Source of the DNA: Hyphodiscus hymeniophilus
Taxonomy: Eukaryota > Ascomycota > Leotiomycetes > Helotiales > Hyphodiscaceae
Length of the DNA: 64,000 nt
Direction: 5' to 3'
Assembly: GCA_016508695.1 (NCBI GenBank)
Contig: VNKQ01000019.1
Coordinates: 434,001 to 498,000, forward strand
A model generated the notes under the pieces. The model was given only the letters and a program-made list of their open reading frames with translations. It searched no databases and was not told the DNA's origin. The stretch's first letter is position 1. Every line of letters starts with the position of its first letter. The position numbers were made by a program, and so were the translations under genes. This document shows, one piece after another, positions 1 through 11,900 of the stretch.

Positions 1-3000
1 ATTGAACTTCTTATCGAAGACTGGATTGAACCCATTCTCTTGGACGATGTGGGTGCGTCGTCTGTGTGGAGCCCCGAGTCCAGATAAGCCGTCTTTGCTA
101 GAAGCATCTAATCCTCCTTCACCAACAACACCCTTACTATCCTTTTCCTTGTCATCGGCATGATATACTTCGACTTCAACATATGGATCCACAGTGCGAT
201 TCGCAGCAAGGCCTTTGGGACGCATGAGTTGCTGTGCTGAGATGACATCTATCGAGAAGTTGACATTCTTCCGCTCGCGTTTGATATGACCTTCACCAGC
301 CTCTTCAGGGACCGTCGGAATCATTTTGATCTCGGTGAGTTCCTTTGGTTTGAGGACGTAGCCGGATTGATCAGTGCCGGCTGCAAACATCGCATCGTTG
401 ATCTGCATGCCTAGGTCGTACGTTTGCCAATTTAATGCAACCATCTGCACTCCTCTTCGCCAGTACTTGAGAGGATCGAAATTGGTCGATGCGACTCGCC
501 ATCCGTTTGGGTAGACTCGCATCATGTAACGCATATTATGCCTGGCCATAGCACGTCTATCTTCTTGGGTACGGCTATTCTTGTCAAACGTGTTTTCCAT
601 GAAAGAAAAGATGTGATTGTAGGCCTTGCTTTCCGGAGTATCGAATCCGTGAAATTTCAGACCTGCACTGTAGACGCCGAGCTCCCCCAAGACCTTGATG
701 ATGTTGCTGGTTTTGCTCTTGCCCTTGGTATCCTTTGACTTGGGATCGACCTCCGTGAGACCTTCGCTATCGCTGGTACTGCTGCTCAGGCTATCAAGTT
801 CACTGCCAGAGTTCTTGAAGTGCGTGCGACTAATGAGAAGCCTGTTCGATCGAACATAAGGGCTTGGCGGTAATAAGCCGGCTGAAACGGTTGAATTGTC
901 CGGTTGCGTAGGTCTGAGATATGGCGAGCTCAAGCTACTGCCACGGCTTCGTCCACTTAGCTGCTCCATTGACATAGCGTCTTCAAACGATCGTGGTGTT
1001 TTGACCTTGATCAGGATTCGATTCAACAGATCGGAAGGCGACGGAAGTTGTTCCGTTGATGGGTCGATTGGTTGAGTCACAAGCTTGGATCCGCAGGTGT
1101 CCTTGATGATTTGGGCCATGATCGCCTGCTGCTGGGGGTTGCAGTGAACTTCCAAGGAGATCCACAACGGGTATTGCGACTTGACGAAGGCATATTTGCT
1201 GATAGTGGACATGACATCGGCGAAGGACACCTGACTCGTCAGTGTCCTACCGTGCATAACGACGGGCTTTCCATCGTTGCCATTCCAGCAGTCCACTTCG
1301 ACACATCGACAACCCTTGTTCAAAGCTGAGATGTAAGCCTCGACGCTTGACTGGCCCGCTACTTGACGACCCAAGAGGTAGGTGTTGTGCGAGCTGGAGA
1401 TGTAGTATTCGTGCAAGGGTCGATTGAGAGTAAATTCTGCCGGAGTCTTTCGCAAATGCACGTTGAATGTCGAGATCAAAAAGCTTGCTAAAGCTGCCTC
1501 GGTCATGCGGGGAACTCCGCCATCTGCCGCGTCCTGCAGCGCTTGCTCTTTTGACTTCGATCGTCGAACGAATTTGGCAAACACGCCTTCCCAATGCGAT
1601 CGATTGGATTCAACATCTTCATTTTGGACGTCTCGGAGAAAGTCGAGGAACTCTTCTTGGGTGATGCCCTTTTCGGTATCAGTTATGGACATTTCACGGT
1701 AAATCGCCTTGATGTCCTCTCTTCTCTTCATGAGCTTGACAAATTCCTGAAACTCGACAAAGTTCAAGCGACCAGACCTCGAGACGTCTGCTTGAAGGAA
1801 CCAAAAGCGGATGTAGTTTGATGAGCAATGGATGTGCAAGGATCGACAGAGCCGTTCCACGCCGACAATGTCAATGTCTTCTTCGTCCTCGGCATGAGGT
1901 TTGTCTTGAAATTGCTTGCTCATTTCAATATGCCAATAAGTTCTGACTGCTTTGTCATGGAATGCTGAGAGTGATGTCATGAGCTCTTGACGGTGCTTCG
2001 AAATAGCATCCAACGTTGATGTCCAAAGGTCGAAGGTCTGGTCGTCGCTGGCAATGAGATGCATGACCTTCTGAGCCCGTCCCTTGGACTTATCCGGAAC
2101 AGCGTAGATAATAGAGAAGAACCTTGACTCCTGTTCAGCTGCAACTCCAAATTCCTGACGATAGTTGCGAGCATCTGGGCCCATTCTAATGTCCTTGATG
2201 TCGTCAATGTAGAAGGACTTTGAAGGCTTGTTCTTGTCCCAAGAGACCTTTGCCGCTTCATTTTCAAGGACAAAAGTCAACAACTTCTTCTTCTTCCTCG
2301 TGACCTTCATCATGGGTGTTCCTTGCAAAAGGATAGACGGTATGACTGGACCCGGGCCAGGAGAGGAGGACGCAATAGTGGATGAGATAGAGGCCGTAGT
2401 GCTGGGGAAATCCCGGATTCCATCCACGCCCAGCCCAATAACAGCAGACTCGTCTCGGTAGTATTCGTAGTTCTCGCTGTCAGAGTCTGAAAGAAATGCG
2501 CCTCTTCCACCCTCTGGAGCAGTGTTGGTACTGTCACTTCTCCGTCGCATTATGACAGGACCACTGCTATGATCGCGACTCATTGCTGTAATTGAGGACT
2601 GCCTCCGCCGCCCGGCAAAGGTAGAAGCTCTGTTCGAAAGTCTCCGTATCAATCCGGGAGATTTGGAAGCAGTGAGAGCCTCGCTCATGCTCGACTTTCT
2701 CGAGACGATCGATTCGGGAAGCTCGAAGTTCGCTGGGGGGAAGTCGGATTCACGGCCACGTGGGCCATCAGGTGAACCTTGTATAGAGGAGTTATTCGTA
2801 GTGAGCTGTGCAGTTTCGGGAGACATGATGGGCGAGGCTTGGACAGAGCTCGGGGTTGACGCGCTGACGGCCGATGATATGGAGTTTGTAGAGGAGATTG
2901 GGGGGAGGAAAGACGTCTGGACATTGCTCGGCTTCGCACGTCGCAGTATCGTGCTCGAAGACGGAGAGGGACGTGAGTTCGGAGTGGTATGTTGTGAGTT

Positions 3001-3057
3001 TGTGGTCGAGTCGGAAGTAGCTGGGTAGCTTGCGGGTTGTAGGGAAGGTGAATCCAT
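1..3057 (-). CDS. plc1: Phosphoinositide-specific phospholipase C, 3' end beyond the window
   Basis: Hydrolyses PI(4,5)P2 to diacylglycerol and IP3 in calcium signalling at the plasma membrane (family knowledge). One open frame of 1019 codons runs off the window edge with no intron visible. The ATG at 3057 is the first Met after an in-frame stop at 3103-3105. Order: Ser/Thr-rich N-terminus (about 1-235), PH-like domain (about 240-355), EF-hand-like region (about 356-500), PLC X domain from about 547 with catalytic motifs SSHNTYLLG (His557), EVDCWNG and VMHGRTLTS, a Ser-rich linker, Y domain (about 785-900, with LKFHGFD at 800), and a C2 domain from about 925 that is cut. The full protein should be only somewhat longer. 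Family assignment is secure; the C-terminus is unseen. Confidence 0.95.
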   Translation of the reverse strand, partial: MDSPSLQPASYPATSDSTTNSQHTTPNSRPSPSSSTILRRAKPSNVQTSFLPPISSTNSISSAVSASTPSSVQASPIMSPETAQLTTNNSSIQGSPDGPRGRESDFPPANFELPESIVSRKSSMSEALTASKSPGLIRRLSNRASTFAGRRRQSSITAMSRDHSSGPVIMRRRSDSTNTAPEGGRGAFLSDSDSENYEYYRDESAVIGLGVDGIRDFPSTTASISSTIASSSPGPGPVIPSILLQGTPMMKVTRKKKKLLTFVLENEAAKVSWDKNKPSKSFYIDDIKDIRMGPDARNYRQEFGVAAEQESRFFSIIYAVPDKSKGRAQKVMHLIASDDQTFDLWTSTLDAISKHRQELMTSLSAFHDKAVRTYWHIEMSKQFQDKPHAEDEEDIDIVGVERLCRSLHIHCSSNYIRFWFLQADVSRSGRLNFVEFQEFVKLMKRREDIKAIYREMSITDTEKGITQEEFLDFLRDVQNEDVESNRSHWEGVFAKFVRRSKSKEQALQDAADGGVPRMTEAALASFLISTFNVHLRKTPAEFTLNRPLHEYYISSSHNTYLLGRQVAGQSSVEAYISALNKGCRCVEVDCWNGNDGKPVVMHGRTLTSQVSFADVMSTISKYAFVKSQYPLWISLEVHCNPQQQAIMAQIIKDTCGSKLVTQPIDPSTEQLPSPSDLLNRILIKVKTPRSFEDAMSMEQLSGRSRGSSLSSPYLRPTQPDNSTVSAGLLPPSPYVRSNRLLISRTHFKNSGSELDSLSSSTSDSEGLTEVDPKSKDTKGKSKTSNIIKVLGELGVYSAGLKFHGFDTPESKAYNHIFSFMENTFDKNSRTQEDRRAMARHNMRYMMRVYPNGWRVASTNFDPLKYWRRGVQMVALNWQTYDLGMQINDAMFAAGTDQSGYVLKPKELTEIKMIPTVPEEAGEGHIKRERKNVNFSIDVISAQQLMRPKGLAANRTVDPYVEVEVYHADDKEKDSKGVVGEGGLDASSKDGLSGLGAPHRRRTHIVQENGFNPVFDKKFN

Positions 3058-3401
3058 CCTTTGACTGGATTCGAGCTTGCAATTGGGAAGAGGCCCAATC
3101 GCTCAGCCTTGCAGACAGGCTTCTTTTTTACGAAAGAAGAGGGGTCTAGGAACTCCAGATAACGGTGATTGAACGCATTTCTGCTTTGGGGGCCTGGTGC
3201 AGGGTTGCGGAGGGAGGCAAAGTGAATGACCCAAGACAATCCCTCGAATGCGGTCGCGAAATGCAAAAGCCCTCCAGCCCTTCAAGGCTTCAAGTCATGT
3301 GGTGATCGATCTGTCCGTGATAGTACACTCTTGCATCTGACGAGGCAATGCAGCTGGCCAATTCGGTCGTTGCGTGGAGGTTCGCGCAGGCGCAAGAGGC
3401 A

Positions 3402-3432
3402 GTGGGCGTGGTGGGCGTGGTGGGCGTGGGCG
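3402..3432. repeat. GTGGGCGTG 9-bp tandem repeat
   Basis: Three exact head-to-tail copies of GTGGGCGTG, followed by a partial copy. G-rich on the + strand. It lies about 350 bp upstream of the phospholipase C start codon. Confidence 0.85.
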
Positions 3433-3673
3433 GAGAACAAGGAGTTCGACGTCGACTTTTTCGCCGGGGTCTGTCGCTTTTTTTTTCGATGATGAAATAA
3501 GCCTGAAAGCCTGCAGGACTTTTGGGGATTGCAGAAGCAGGGTTACGAAAGAAACCCGCGGTCGCCGTGAATGTATGTATATATGTCGCAGACAATAGAA
3601 GAGTATGAATGAGGGCAAGGGGGTTTTCCACGTTGGGGTATTCTTGCAGGAAGGAAGGGAGGGATATTGACGG

Positions 3674-3752
3674 GAGTGAGTGAGTAGGTGAGTGAGTAGG
3701 TGAGTGAGTAGGTGAGTGAGTAGGTGATGAGTGAGTGAGTGAGTGAGTGAGT
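3674..3752. repeat. GAGTGAGTAGGT minisatellite and GAGT microsatellite
   Basis: About four copies of the 12-bp unit GAGTGAGTAGGT run into a (GAGT)n tract of about six units. Open frames read across it give only Leu-Thr-His repeats and are not genes. Confidence 0.9.
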
Positions 3753-3937
3753 CGTCTTTTGGCGGTGACGGGGGAGATTTTCCCTTTCTTTCCCGCCTTG
3801 CTGGCTCGCTGGCTTCCTCTGTAGCGTAGCTCTGGGGGGCCCCTGGGGTTGACTCGAGGGGGAAAAGGGAGAACTTAGCGCGCACACACACCGGTATGGG
3901 CCGATCGTAAGTGCTGGGACTGTTTGTTGGTTTTGGT

Positions 3938-3976
3938 CTTATTTTATTTTATTCTGTTTTGTTTTGTTTTGTTTTA
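3938..3976. repeat. TTTTA/TTTTG pentanucleotide tract
   Basis: A run of TTTTA units changes into a run of TTTTG units. It is a simple-sequence repeat without coding character. Confidence 0.85.
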
Positions 3977-4822
3977 TCTGTTAACCTCAAAAGAACAGGG
4001 CCGGATCCGCGGTATGGGCGCTTCTTTCTCCTGCGCTGTTGAGTTGGGGAGAGATCGAACGTTTATATGTGGTGAGTGGTGATAGACGAGATATATTGTT
4101 CGTAAGTAGGTAGGCAAAGCGAGTAGGTAGGCAGGCAGGGTAAGCCTTGCGCCGGACAGATCCAAAATAGAAAGCAAGGCAAGGTGAGGCAAGGCAGGGC
4201 AGACCAAGGAGGACTGGGCCAAGAACTTCAACGGCTGGGCCATGCACATATGTAGGTATCTACTGTATGCCTCTATCTAATCTCTATCGATGGATGTTAC
4301 AGGCTCGCCCTTTTCCCCAATAATAATCCTTCAGCTTCTACTTTCTGTCGAATTATGCGGGCTGACTATTTCCCATGCGGGGTGTCTCTTATTATCTTTG
4401 GGGGAGTACACGCAACGCAGAAGGAAACGAGAGCAAACTATCTCGAAGCTTGAGCTGCAATAGGAGCATTTCCTGTCCCTGCACCTTGGGCTGTCCTCCA
4501 TACAAGCTCCCTGGTCTTGTCAATGAATTCTCACCGCCTTGCATCTTCATGCTTCTGCATTGCGTTTTAGACGCCGTTGATGGGGTCACAAGATCTCTTT
4601 CTCTGGACAGGGGCCTTGGATGAGGACAGCCTTTGACCACTTGACAACAGGAGTAGGCGGGAAATGGAACTCTGACGGAGATTCTTTTCGTGTTTGTTGC
4701 CTTCGCTTCTGCCTTTTACTGGCCTGGTTGGTACCTTTCTTTCACCGCCGAAACCGCGGATGAGGTGTTGGGGTGGGGTTGACAGTCAAAGGCTCAAAGG
4801 TCAAAAGGTCACGGCAAAGGTA

Positions 4823-4865
4823 GCGAGGCAGCGAAGAAAGCGAGGCAGCGAAGAAAGCGAGGCAG
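4823..4865. repeat. 17-bp tandem repeat, 2.5 copies
   Basis: The unit GCGAGGCAGCGAAGAAA occurs twice exactly, followed by the first half of a third copy. It is purine-rich on the + strand. Confidence 0.85.
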
Positions 4866-5230
4866 TGAGACAGGAAGAGCAGGATGCAGCGCTCTATGGA
4901 CGATGATCTGAGCATCCGAGGTTGGACAATCTTGCTGGCCAAGATTGAACAGTACACTCTCTCCGGAATTCCTTATCCGCATGGCCCCAAATTTGACCAC
5001 CGCCAGCACCTTGATGCCTGCTCAGTCCGTAGTAGTAGTGCTTGCTCGCTCCAAAGATCGTATTCTTGTTCTCCACCGCACCCGCCAAGCACGAACAATG
5101 AATGCCAAGGCAAACAAACGGAAGTATCCTGCAATGAAGGCACGGATAATCAGATTGGATGCAGGATGCAAATCATGCAATGCTGGCTGGCGATGGGGGG
5201 GGGGGCGGTCATACGAGATAGGCGCAGGTG

Positions 5231-5366
5231 CAGAGCAGAGCAGAGCAGAGCCAGCAGGACAGGGCAGAGCAGGGTAATGCAGTCCGTAAGCCAGTGCTTT
5301 TCTGCTGTGCTCTCCTCTGCTCTTTGCTCTCTGCTCTCTGCTCTTTGCTCTTTGCTCTTTGCTCTG
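5231..5366. repeat. Inverted AGAGC / GCTCT repeat arms
   Basis: An (AGAGC)n-like arm at 5231-5274 faces a (GCTCT/GCTCTTT)n-like arm at about 5301-5366. The two arms are reverse complements of each other, separated by about 26 bp, so the strand could fold back imperfectly. A run of 11 G lies just upstream at 5195-5205. Confidence 0.75.
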
Positions 5367-5818
5367 CCTCGCTTCGCTTATTGAAAGGGGGAGTAGGGGG
5401 AGATTTGCGCGATGACGCAGCGCTGAGCAGGGGATCAATATTTTGTTTCATCCCTAAAGACAGGACTAGCGAGTAGCGAGTGAGTAAGGAGAAACTCCCG
5501 TGGCGCGCTTACGGAGGTAGGGGGAATGAAGGAGAGAAGGACCTTTTGTTCCTTGAAGAAGAGCTGCCAGCCGAAGCTAGCCATCAATGACCGGAGACGG
5601 AGGGGAGGCTGCTGGATTCATTACTCGTCGAGGCTAGCGGGGGCCAACGGTTGACACAGCTGTCACTTTTATGTTCCAGGAACATGAAACCCTCTCCCGC
5701 TCGAGAGGGTGGGGTGGAGGAGGGTGATTATTACTAGATGGATAGTAGGGACTGTGTTGGCAGTTGGTCGAGGTTGTGGATTTGAGGATCAGAGGGTAAG
5801 GAGCGAAGTGAGAAGGGA

Positions 5819-5917
5819 GGATGTTCACGATGGGGGATCCTCGGATGTTCACGATAGGAGAGCAAAGAGAAGGAGAGAAAGAGAGGAAGAGAGGAAGAGA
5901 GAGGAAGACAGAGAAAG
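5819..5917. repeat. Direct repeat plus purine tract
   Basis: GGATGTTCACGAT occurs at 5819-5831 and again at 5843-5855, followed by an almost pure GA-rich tract to about 5917. No function can be read from it. Confidence 0.7.
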
Positions 5918-8900
5918 CGTGTGTGTGGGGCATGCAAGTTACCGATTACAGCTCACTGAAGGATCGGAGGAAGGGAGTCAACCGAGCAGTTCTCATACCA
6001 GTTCTATCTATTTTGTTCTGTGTTCTACTGCTCCGCTGTTTGATGGTCAAATGGCAGCTCGAGGTTCATCTTCTCTCGTCACCATTCTCATCCCCATCAC
6101 TACTACTACTTCGAAGTATCTTCTCCCAGCTGTTCGCGGCCGAGATGACTAAACACACAATAGGGAACTCGAGTCGAGCTGGGGCTTGCCTGGCTTGCTT
6201 GGTTGGTCCCAGAAAAACCATTCTGGCTGACGCACCCGTCTGGTAGGGCAGGAAGAGCTCATCGCCGCCTTTACTCGCGTACTGGTTACGTGCAGCTTCA
6301 CGCAAGACCGGACTGGCGGGCCTCTCTCATTTGCCAGCATTCTCTGCTAATCATGGCATTTCTCGCATCGCAATCTTTTTTCCCGGACTTTTGATCCTGC
6401 TGTACCGTCTCCTTGCTCCCTTACTTTCTTACCCTGTCCTCGCTCTCTCACGTACTCTCTCTACAGTACTAGTCGTACAGAAGTCATATTAGGAGTTGAT
6501 GTAATGGGAATCTACAAGTGAAATACCTTAAGTCTACTTCTATGTCAACGAATATATGCTGTCATGGACCAGCGTAAAAGGGAGTAGACGGATATGTTCT
6601 GCACATATCAAGCCTGACGATGCCGGTGACTTCCCTCAAAATTATACATAGGAACAAGAAGGGAAGGAAGCAGTAGTTGGCTCTGAGATACACTGAACAT
6701 ACCTTGGGTTCTTCTCTTACCCTCGTCCCTCTCCTTTTACTCTCTGCCCCTCTTACTCTCTTACAAACACTAGGCCAGGGCCGGCGAGATGATAACGATT
6801 GCCACCGCCACCACTGCCGCCTCCGTATCAGCCCCCCCTTCCTCCTCAAGCCGCTCTCTCCTGCCCTCAACCAGGAAAAACAGGGCGAAAGAGCAGCGAG
6901 CAGCGCGGGATGTTGGACCTCTGACCCCCTGCTGAGCGGCCAAAGATCCCTGTGTTGAGCCTGACTGCTGGACTCGCTGGAAGCCCAAAATAATGCTGCC
7001 ACACTAGGTACTGAGCACGCTCCACGTCGCACTTGCGGTCCAACGGCTTGGACCCTCCTTTGTCTCCCCTGCAAATCTCGCTCTTCTGCGGGGAGTGACA
7101 CAATGTCGGGTTTGCGCCTGAGGCCTCAACATCCGCAGCCAAGGCCAAAGGACCAACCCAATCCAATTTTACAGAATCACTCACTCACTGACTGGCTCGC
7201 AAACCAGAACAAAAACGAACGGCATGAAAACAGGATTGGCCGGCCTCCGTCCATCGCAAACCAGTCAGACGCTGCTGGCCCGGTTCTGATTAGTTCATCC
7301 TGATACAGCACGCAACACCATGGTATCTGCAAGGCAAATCGCATTATTCGCATGCTCTGTGTCGCTTGCGAAATAGCGAGATGAGATGCCGTATTCCCAC
7401 GAAACCACTCAAACCAGGAGCATCAGGGACTTGGGCTTTGCATGGCTATTGCGGCATCTGGATGACGCGCCGCTGCACTGATCACGATAGGCTCGACGTC
7501 CGACGAGCGTACAGGAGGACGAGGGAGGGGGGAAAGTGTGAGGTACAGAAGTACGAGTTGCGGCCAGGATCACGAAGCACTGCACGCTGTTCCGTACATA
7601 AGACTACATACAGTATCTCCAAACCAACTACGGTGGAGGTGCGTCGCAGATGAGGCAGAAAGGGGGAGGTGAATAAGGCCATATGCGCTTGGCAAGCTGT
7701 CGTGTCTCCCTGTGCAGAGGGCCAACGAGAGCGGAAGAAGTCCCTGTTTGGCCTCAGATGACGGATTCCTTCGCTACTTCGCTCTTGAAATATCCGACTC
7801 GAACTCGTATCCACCGCCGTTTGCATCGACTCATATTGCGCTGTGGAACTTGGCACTTCCCTACAACTTCAAATGACAACAGAATTTTCGATTTACGACA
7901 CTTGTGGACTTGGGTCCTCATTGCACAGCGCTGCCGAGCTCTGCCCCTGTTCCCATTCCTTTCCACGCTACTTCGTAGCTACTCTATGGCGATGCCATGC
8001 TTCCTTTCGTCTTGCGTAGATAAACGACCGGAGAGATTCCCTACGAAGCTGTTCTGTTCTTAACTTCCTCCTTGGTCCCCAACTATCCTTGCTCATACAT
8101 CCCATCCTCTCAATCGACCCTCGCATTCTGCATGACACATACCAAAACGGCGGATTATCATGGAATTTAAGTGGGCACAGAAGGATGAAAGCCCAGCGAA
8201 TTGTGCCGGCAGATCCGACACACAGATGGCGGAAGCGCACAGCCCTCCGCTCATCTCACGAATCCTTCTCGAAGCTCGTTCGAAACATCGCAACCCCTGT
8301 AGCCACATGTTCCGGTGATGTGCATACGCAAGCACGCAGAGCAACCATGACCTGGAAGACAGGGACTGGTGGGCAGAAGCAAGTATGATCGAGAGAAACA
8401 AGAACAAGAAGATGAGAATGAGCCGATTAGAGCGTCATTTCAGTAATGTACCCCACTTACTATCCATCCCGGACATCAATAAACAAGAAACGGCGAGCCA
8501 AAGTCAGGACATGGAGATACTTGCGAACCTGACGTTCTGACGGCTGTCGGCCTATCATTCATTATCTTATCGCGCATCCTCGATGCCCATTTAATCCCCG
8601 ACGACAGAAAGACGCTTCGCCCCCAAAGGCAAAATGCGGCCTTTAAATAGAATTAATCTCTGCAAGTGCCTGTATGTCATGAGTGCGACGCATAATGAGG
8701 ACCGAGTATCTTCGGGTCCTTCGCAGCATGTCGGGTCCTCGTTCATTATCTCAAATCAAATGGAACTAACAGTTGCATGTATGTTGGTGTTCGATTCTGC
8801 AGTTTGTTGCAGCGCCGCTGGCCTTCAGCGCTGTGCAAGTGCACTGCTTCACAAAGCAGCGTCGAGAGTTTGGTCTCACCTCATCTGCGAAAGCATTGGC

Positions 8901-11900
8901 TTCGTCGTATCTTTGTTGTTCTACTTTGAGCAGACCCGAAAAGGCTGAAATGTTGGCAGAATCTAATCGCGTTATCTTTCCAGTAGTCTCATTGCGCTCT
9001 CCTTCCATCCGGTACCTATTGTTTTGTTGTTTTGTCAGATTGGTAATCCGTTTAGATGAGTGAGTTTCCTGCAGGCTGCAGCCAGCCTCCAGCATCTATG
9101 CCGGAAACGAACTCTCATGCATGCAACCAGCCTACCGGCCCGAGTCTCAGCAGTCAGCTTTGTGTGTGTACTACTCTCCGCAATTCAGTTTCGTGCTAGG
9201 CGGAACGGCTCGAGTTTCTTCCTTTATCCACGAGACATTCGGCTTGCATATCACAAAGCAACAAAGATGGCTGATTCCACAAACTTACCCCTCACCTGTC
9301 AATGTTGGCTTCCTACATGCGTTTCTAATTTCCAGGCAGCACATGCTCATTACGTAGCAGAGCTCATGTGAAGTAATGCAGCTTGCCTTGCCACTCGACT
9401 GACATTAATGACAGCTCATATGATATCCTATCTCTGATAACCATGAGAACTTTGATTGTTCCTCCGAACTCCGCCATTTCTTACTTCGGTTTCATCGGAT
9501 ATCATCACTCCCTATTCAATATCGATCGACGCCAACCACCTTTTTCTACAGTCACATCAATCAAGCGATTTCCTTTCATGGACGGAGTTGACCGTCATGT
9601 CAGATTGCGAACCAACTCCCCCACGCTTGGTTCACCACACATGTCTTCGCCTTGAAATGTGGCTCTTTCCAATTCGATTCCCACTCTTCACTGTCTGACC
9701 ATTATGTCACTTGATTGCCATTGTAAGCGTTGCAGAAGCCTACGTTTTCATTCCTATGTGGCAGTGTCAGCCGCAGCTGAGTAAACGGTTTCCCACTCGG
9801 TCTATCACCGCAATGATTTTGAGACAAGAGATAAGCCTGGCGAGGATTTCGGATATTCCGCAAAGATATCAAATAATATTGCTGACAAGAGCAACCCCGC
9901 ATGAATGGGTCTTAGTTGACCATAATATGAGACATGCAAGCCCTGCAAAGTTACTGCGGTACTACCCATTGATAAGCCGCAATGGCAGGTACCGGGACTT
10001 CTTGCCTCACCAAGTGCACTACCTACATAGGGTCCGTGGTACCATACCTGAATCCGGAGAGAGTGCTCGATGCTGTGCGAGCCTAATTGATACGATGGAA
10101 GGATTTACCGACGCCACATGTATCTCAGCAATGGGAAATGTTGTGTAACAACTGTGCATGATAATAAAGTTCGGTCCATACACAAGGCTCTGCAAAGACG
10201 CAATTGGTACAACGACCCTCTCGGTGACACCTCCGTCCAGCCTGACGTTCATCCCTCTCATCTTTCACAAGCCGCATCCCCAAGGCCGTGCCTGTGGGTA
10301 ACACATAGAAAGCAGGTCTCTGCGCCTTTCCATCTCTCTCCCTTCCACAACATGACTCAAGATTAGCCACTCTCATTCTATTTCCACCAGAGAGTAAGCA
10401 GAGAAAACTGAGAACTGACAACCACGCCTGCCCTCGCCTTATTCCCGTCAATGCTCCAGCGAATAACTACAACATCCAAGGTTACCTTGCATCATTCCCC
10501 TCACTCTGCTATCGCTGGTGGCCTGATGATCACCATCCCATCCCCATCCAAGCCTTGGAAGCCTCGAGACAGTCGAAAGCGCAACCTCCGCCCTGCTCCT
10601 CCTGACCTCACCAGTTCAGCTGGAGGCTATCGCCGCCCCTTTCTCGGTCCGGGACGTTCGGCAGCTCGGTACGGCCGAGGACACGTCCCGAATATGGCTT
10701 CCTTTCTGATATGCTACCGAACTCCCGCCTGAAAAGAGCAAGTTTTCTGTACTCGGTGTCCACCGAGCTAGGAAGTGCATTAGATGCAAAGCTTGGACCG
10801 GTCCCGTCGGTCTGGCTCGTTCTGCTGCGTGGCTGCCGCCTGATCTGGCGGTGTGCTTGCTGTGCCTCTGGTGGAGATACGCTTTCGGCCAGCGAGCTGT
10901 GCATTTCTCCCCAGAAAGGGAGGGAGGGAGCGGAGGGGTACGCGGTATCTGTCTATGCTAATTACTAATCATGGACGAAATGCAGGCATTCTCCACAAGT
11001 TCTGTATCATCTCACCGTGTGTGTTCTTCGCTGGCTCACGTATCATTCCCTTTCCGTCATGACACTATTCAAAGCAATGGAAGCAATGGATCCGGCGCCA
11101 GGTGTTTCCGTAACTAAGCTCTAGTGCGTTTTATGGATTTGTAATTATGGATATAGCATGTTCCTACTGTCCTGCGAGGACATGGCGTGACCTCTAACGA
11201 GAATCCCTCTCTGGAAACGTCGTTACCTGATTTCAGTTCTGTCTGGCAGGCCTCCTCTTTCCTTGGTCGGAGTCGCAGGTAAAGTACCATATTGCTTTCC
11301 CACTTCTGAAATTCTCAGCGCGGTTTAGTAATTTCTGGACTTCACCCGGTCTCGTTCGTGCAGAAGTTCTGTATCAGATCTCGCTTCTCAAGGGCGTTGA
11401 TTGAGCTTTTTATACCCTGCTTGCGATCGGGCTCTTTCCTCGCTGTAGATATGTATGTATGTACATATAGCTTCCGAATCTATAGAATCTATGGAAAGTC
11501 TCAAGCCGCAATAAATCCCCGTCGGGATATCATAGTAGACCGAGATTGAAACCCTGACAGGTCGTCAAACCACAGTCCGTCTTGCAATACGGGCACGACT
11601 TGGCCGCTGGGCAGTCTTGAGGGGTTACGCTTCGACGTATACTATGTAGTAATGAGTCGAGACGTTTCAAAGAAAGTCTGATATTCCATTTAAGAACATC
11701 TTCTATCCCAACCATGCCACCTTTACGTCCCGCGCCTGAGATCACGGATTGACGTTCTCACTTCCTTCCTTCCTTGCTATCTGATCTCCTGCCGGTTGTG
11801 AACCCGATGTACTCAAGAGCTCAAACAGTGGTAGTACTCGTTTGCGCTGGAGCAGCAAAAGTATCCTTGAAAGCGTGTCGTCCGTCTAGTTCGTCTGGTA

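Noticed and set aside
3290..3891. Long minus-strand frames across the GAGT repeats
   Set aside because: Their length comes from the simple repeat, which has no stops in several frames; the peptide is only Leu-Thr-His repeats.
6562..7101. 179-codon open frame on the minus strand
   Set aside because: Composition is erratic, no motif is recognisable and no exon joins extend it. It lies in the gene-poor gap and looks like chance.
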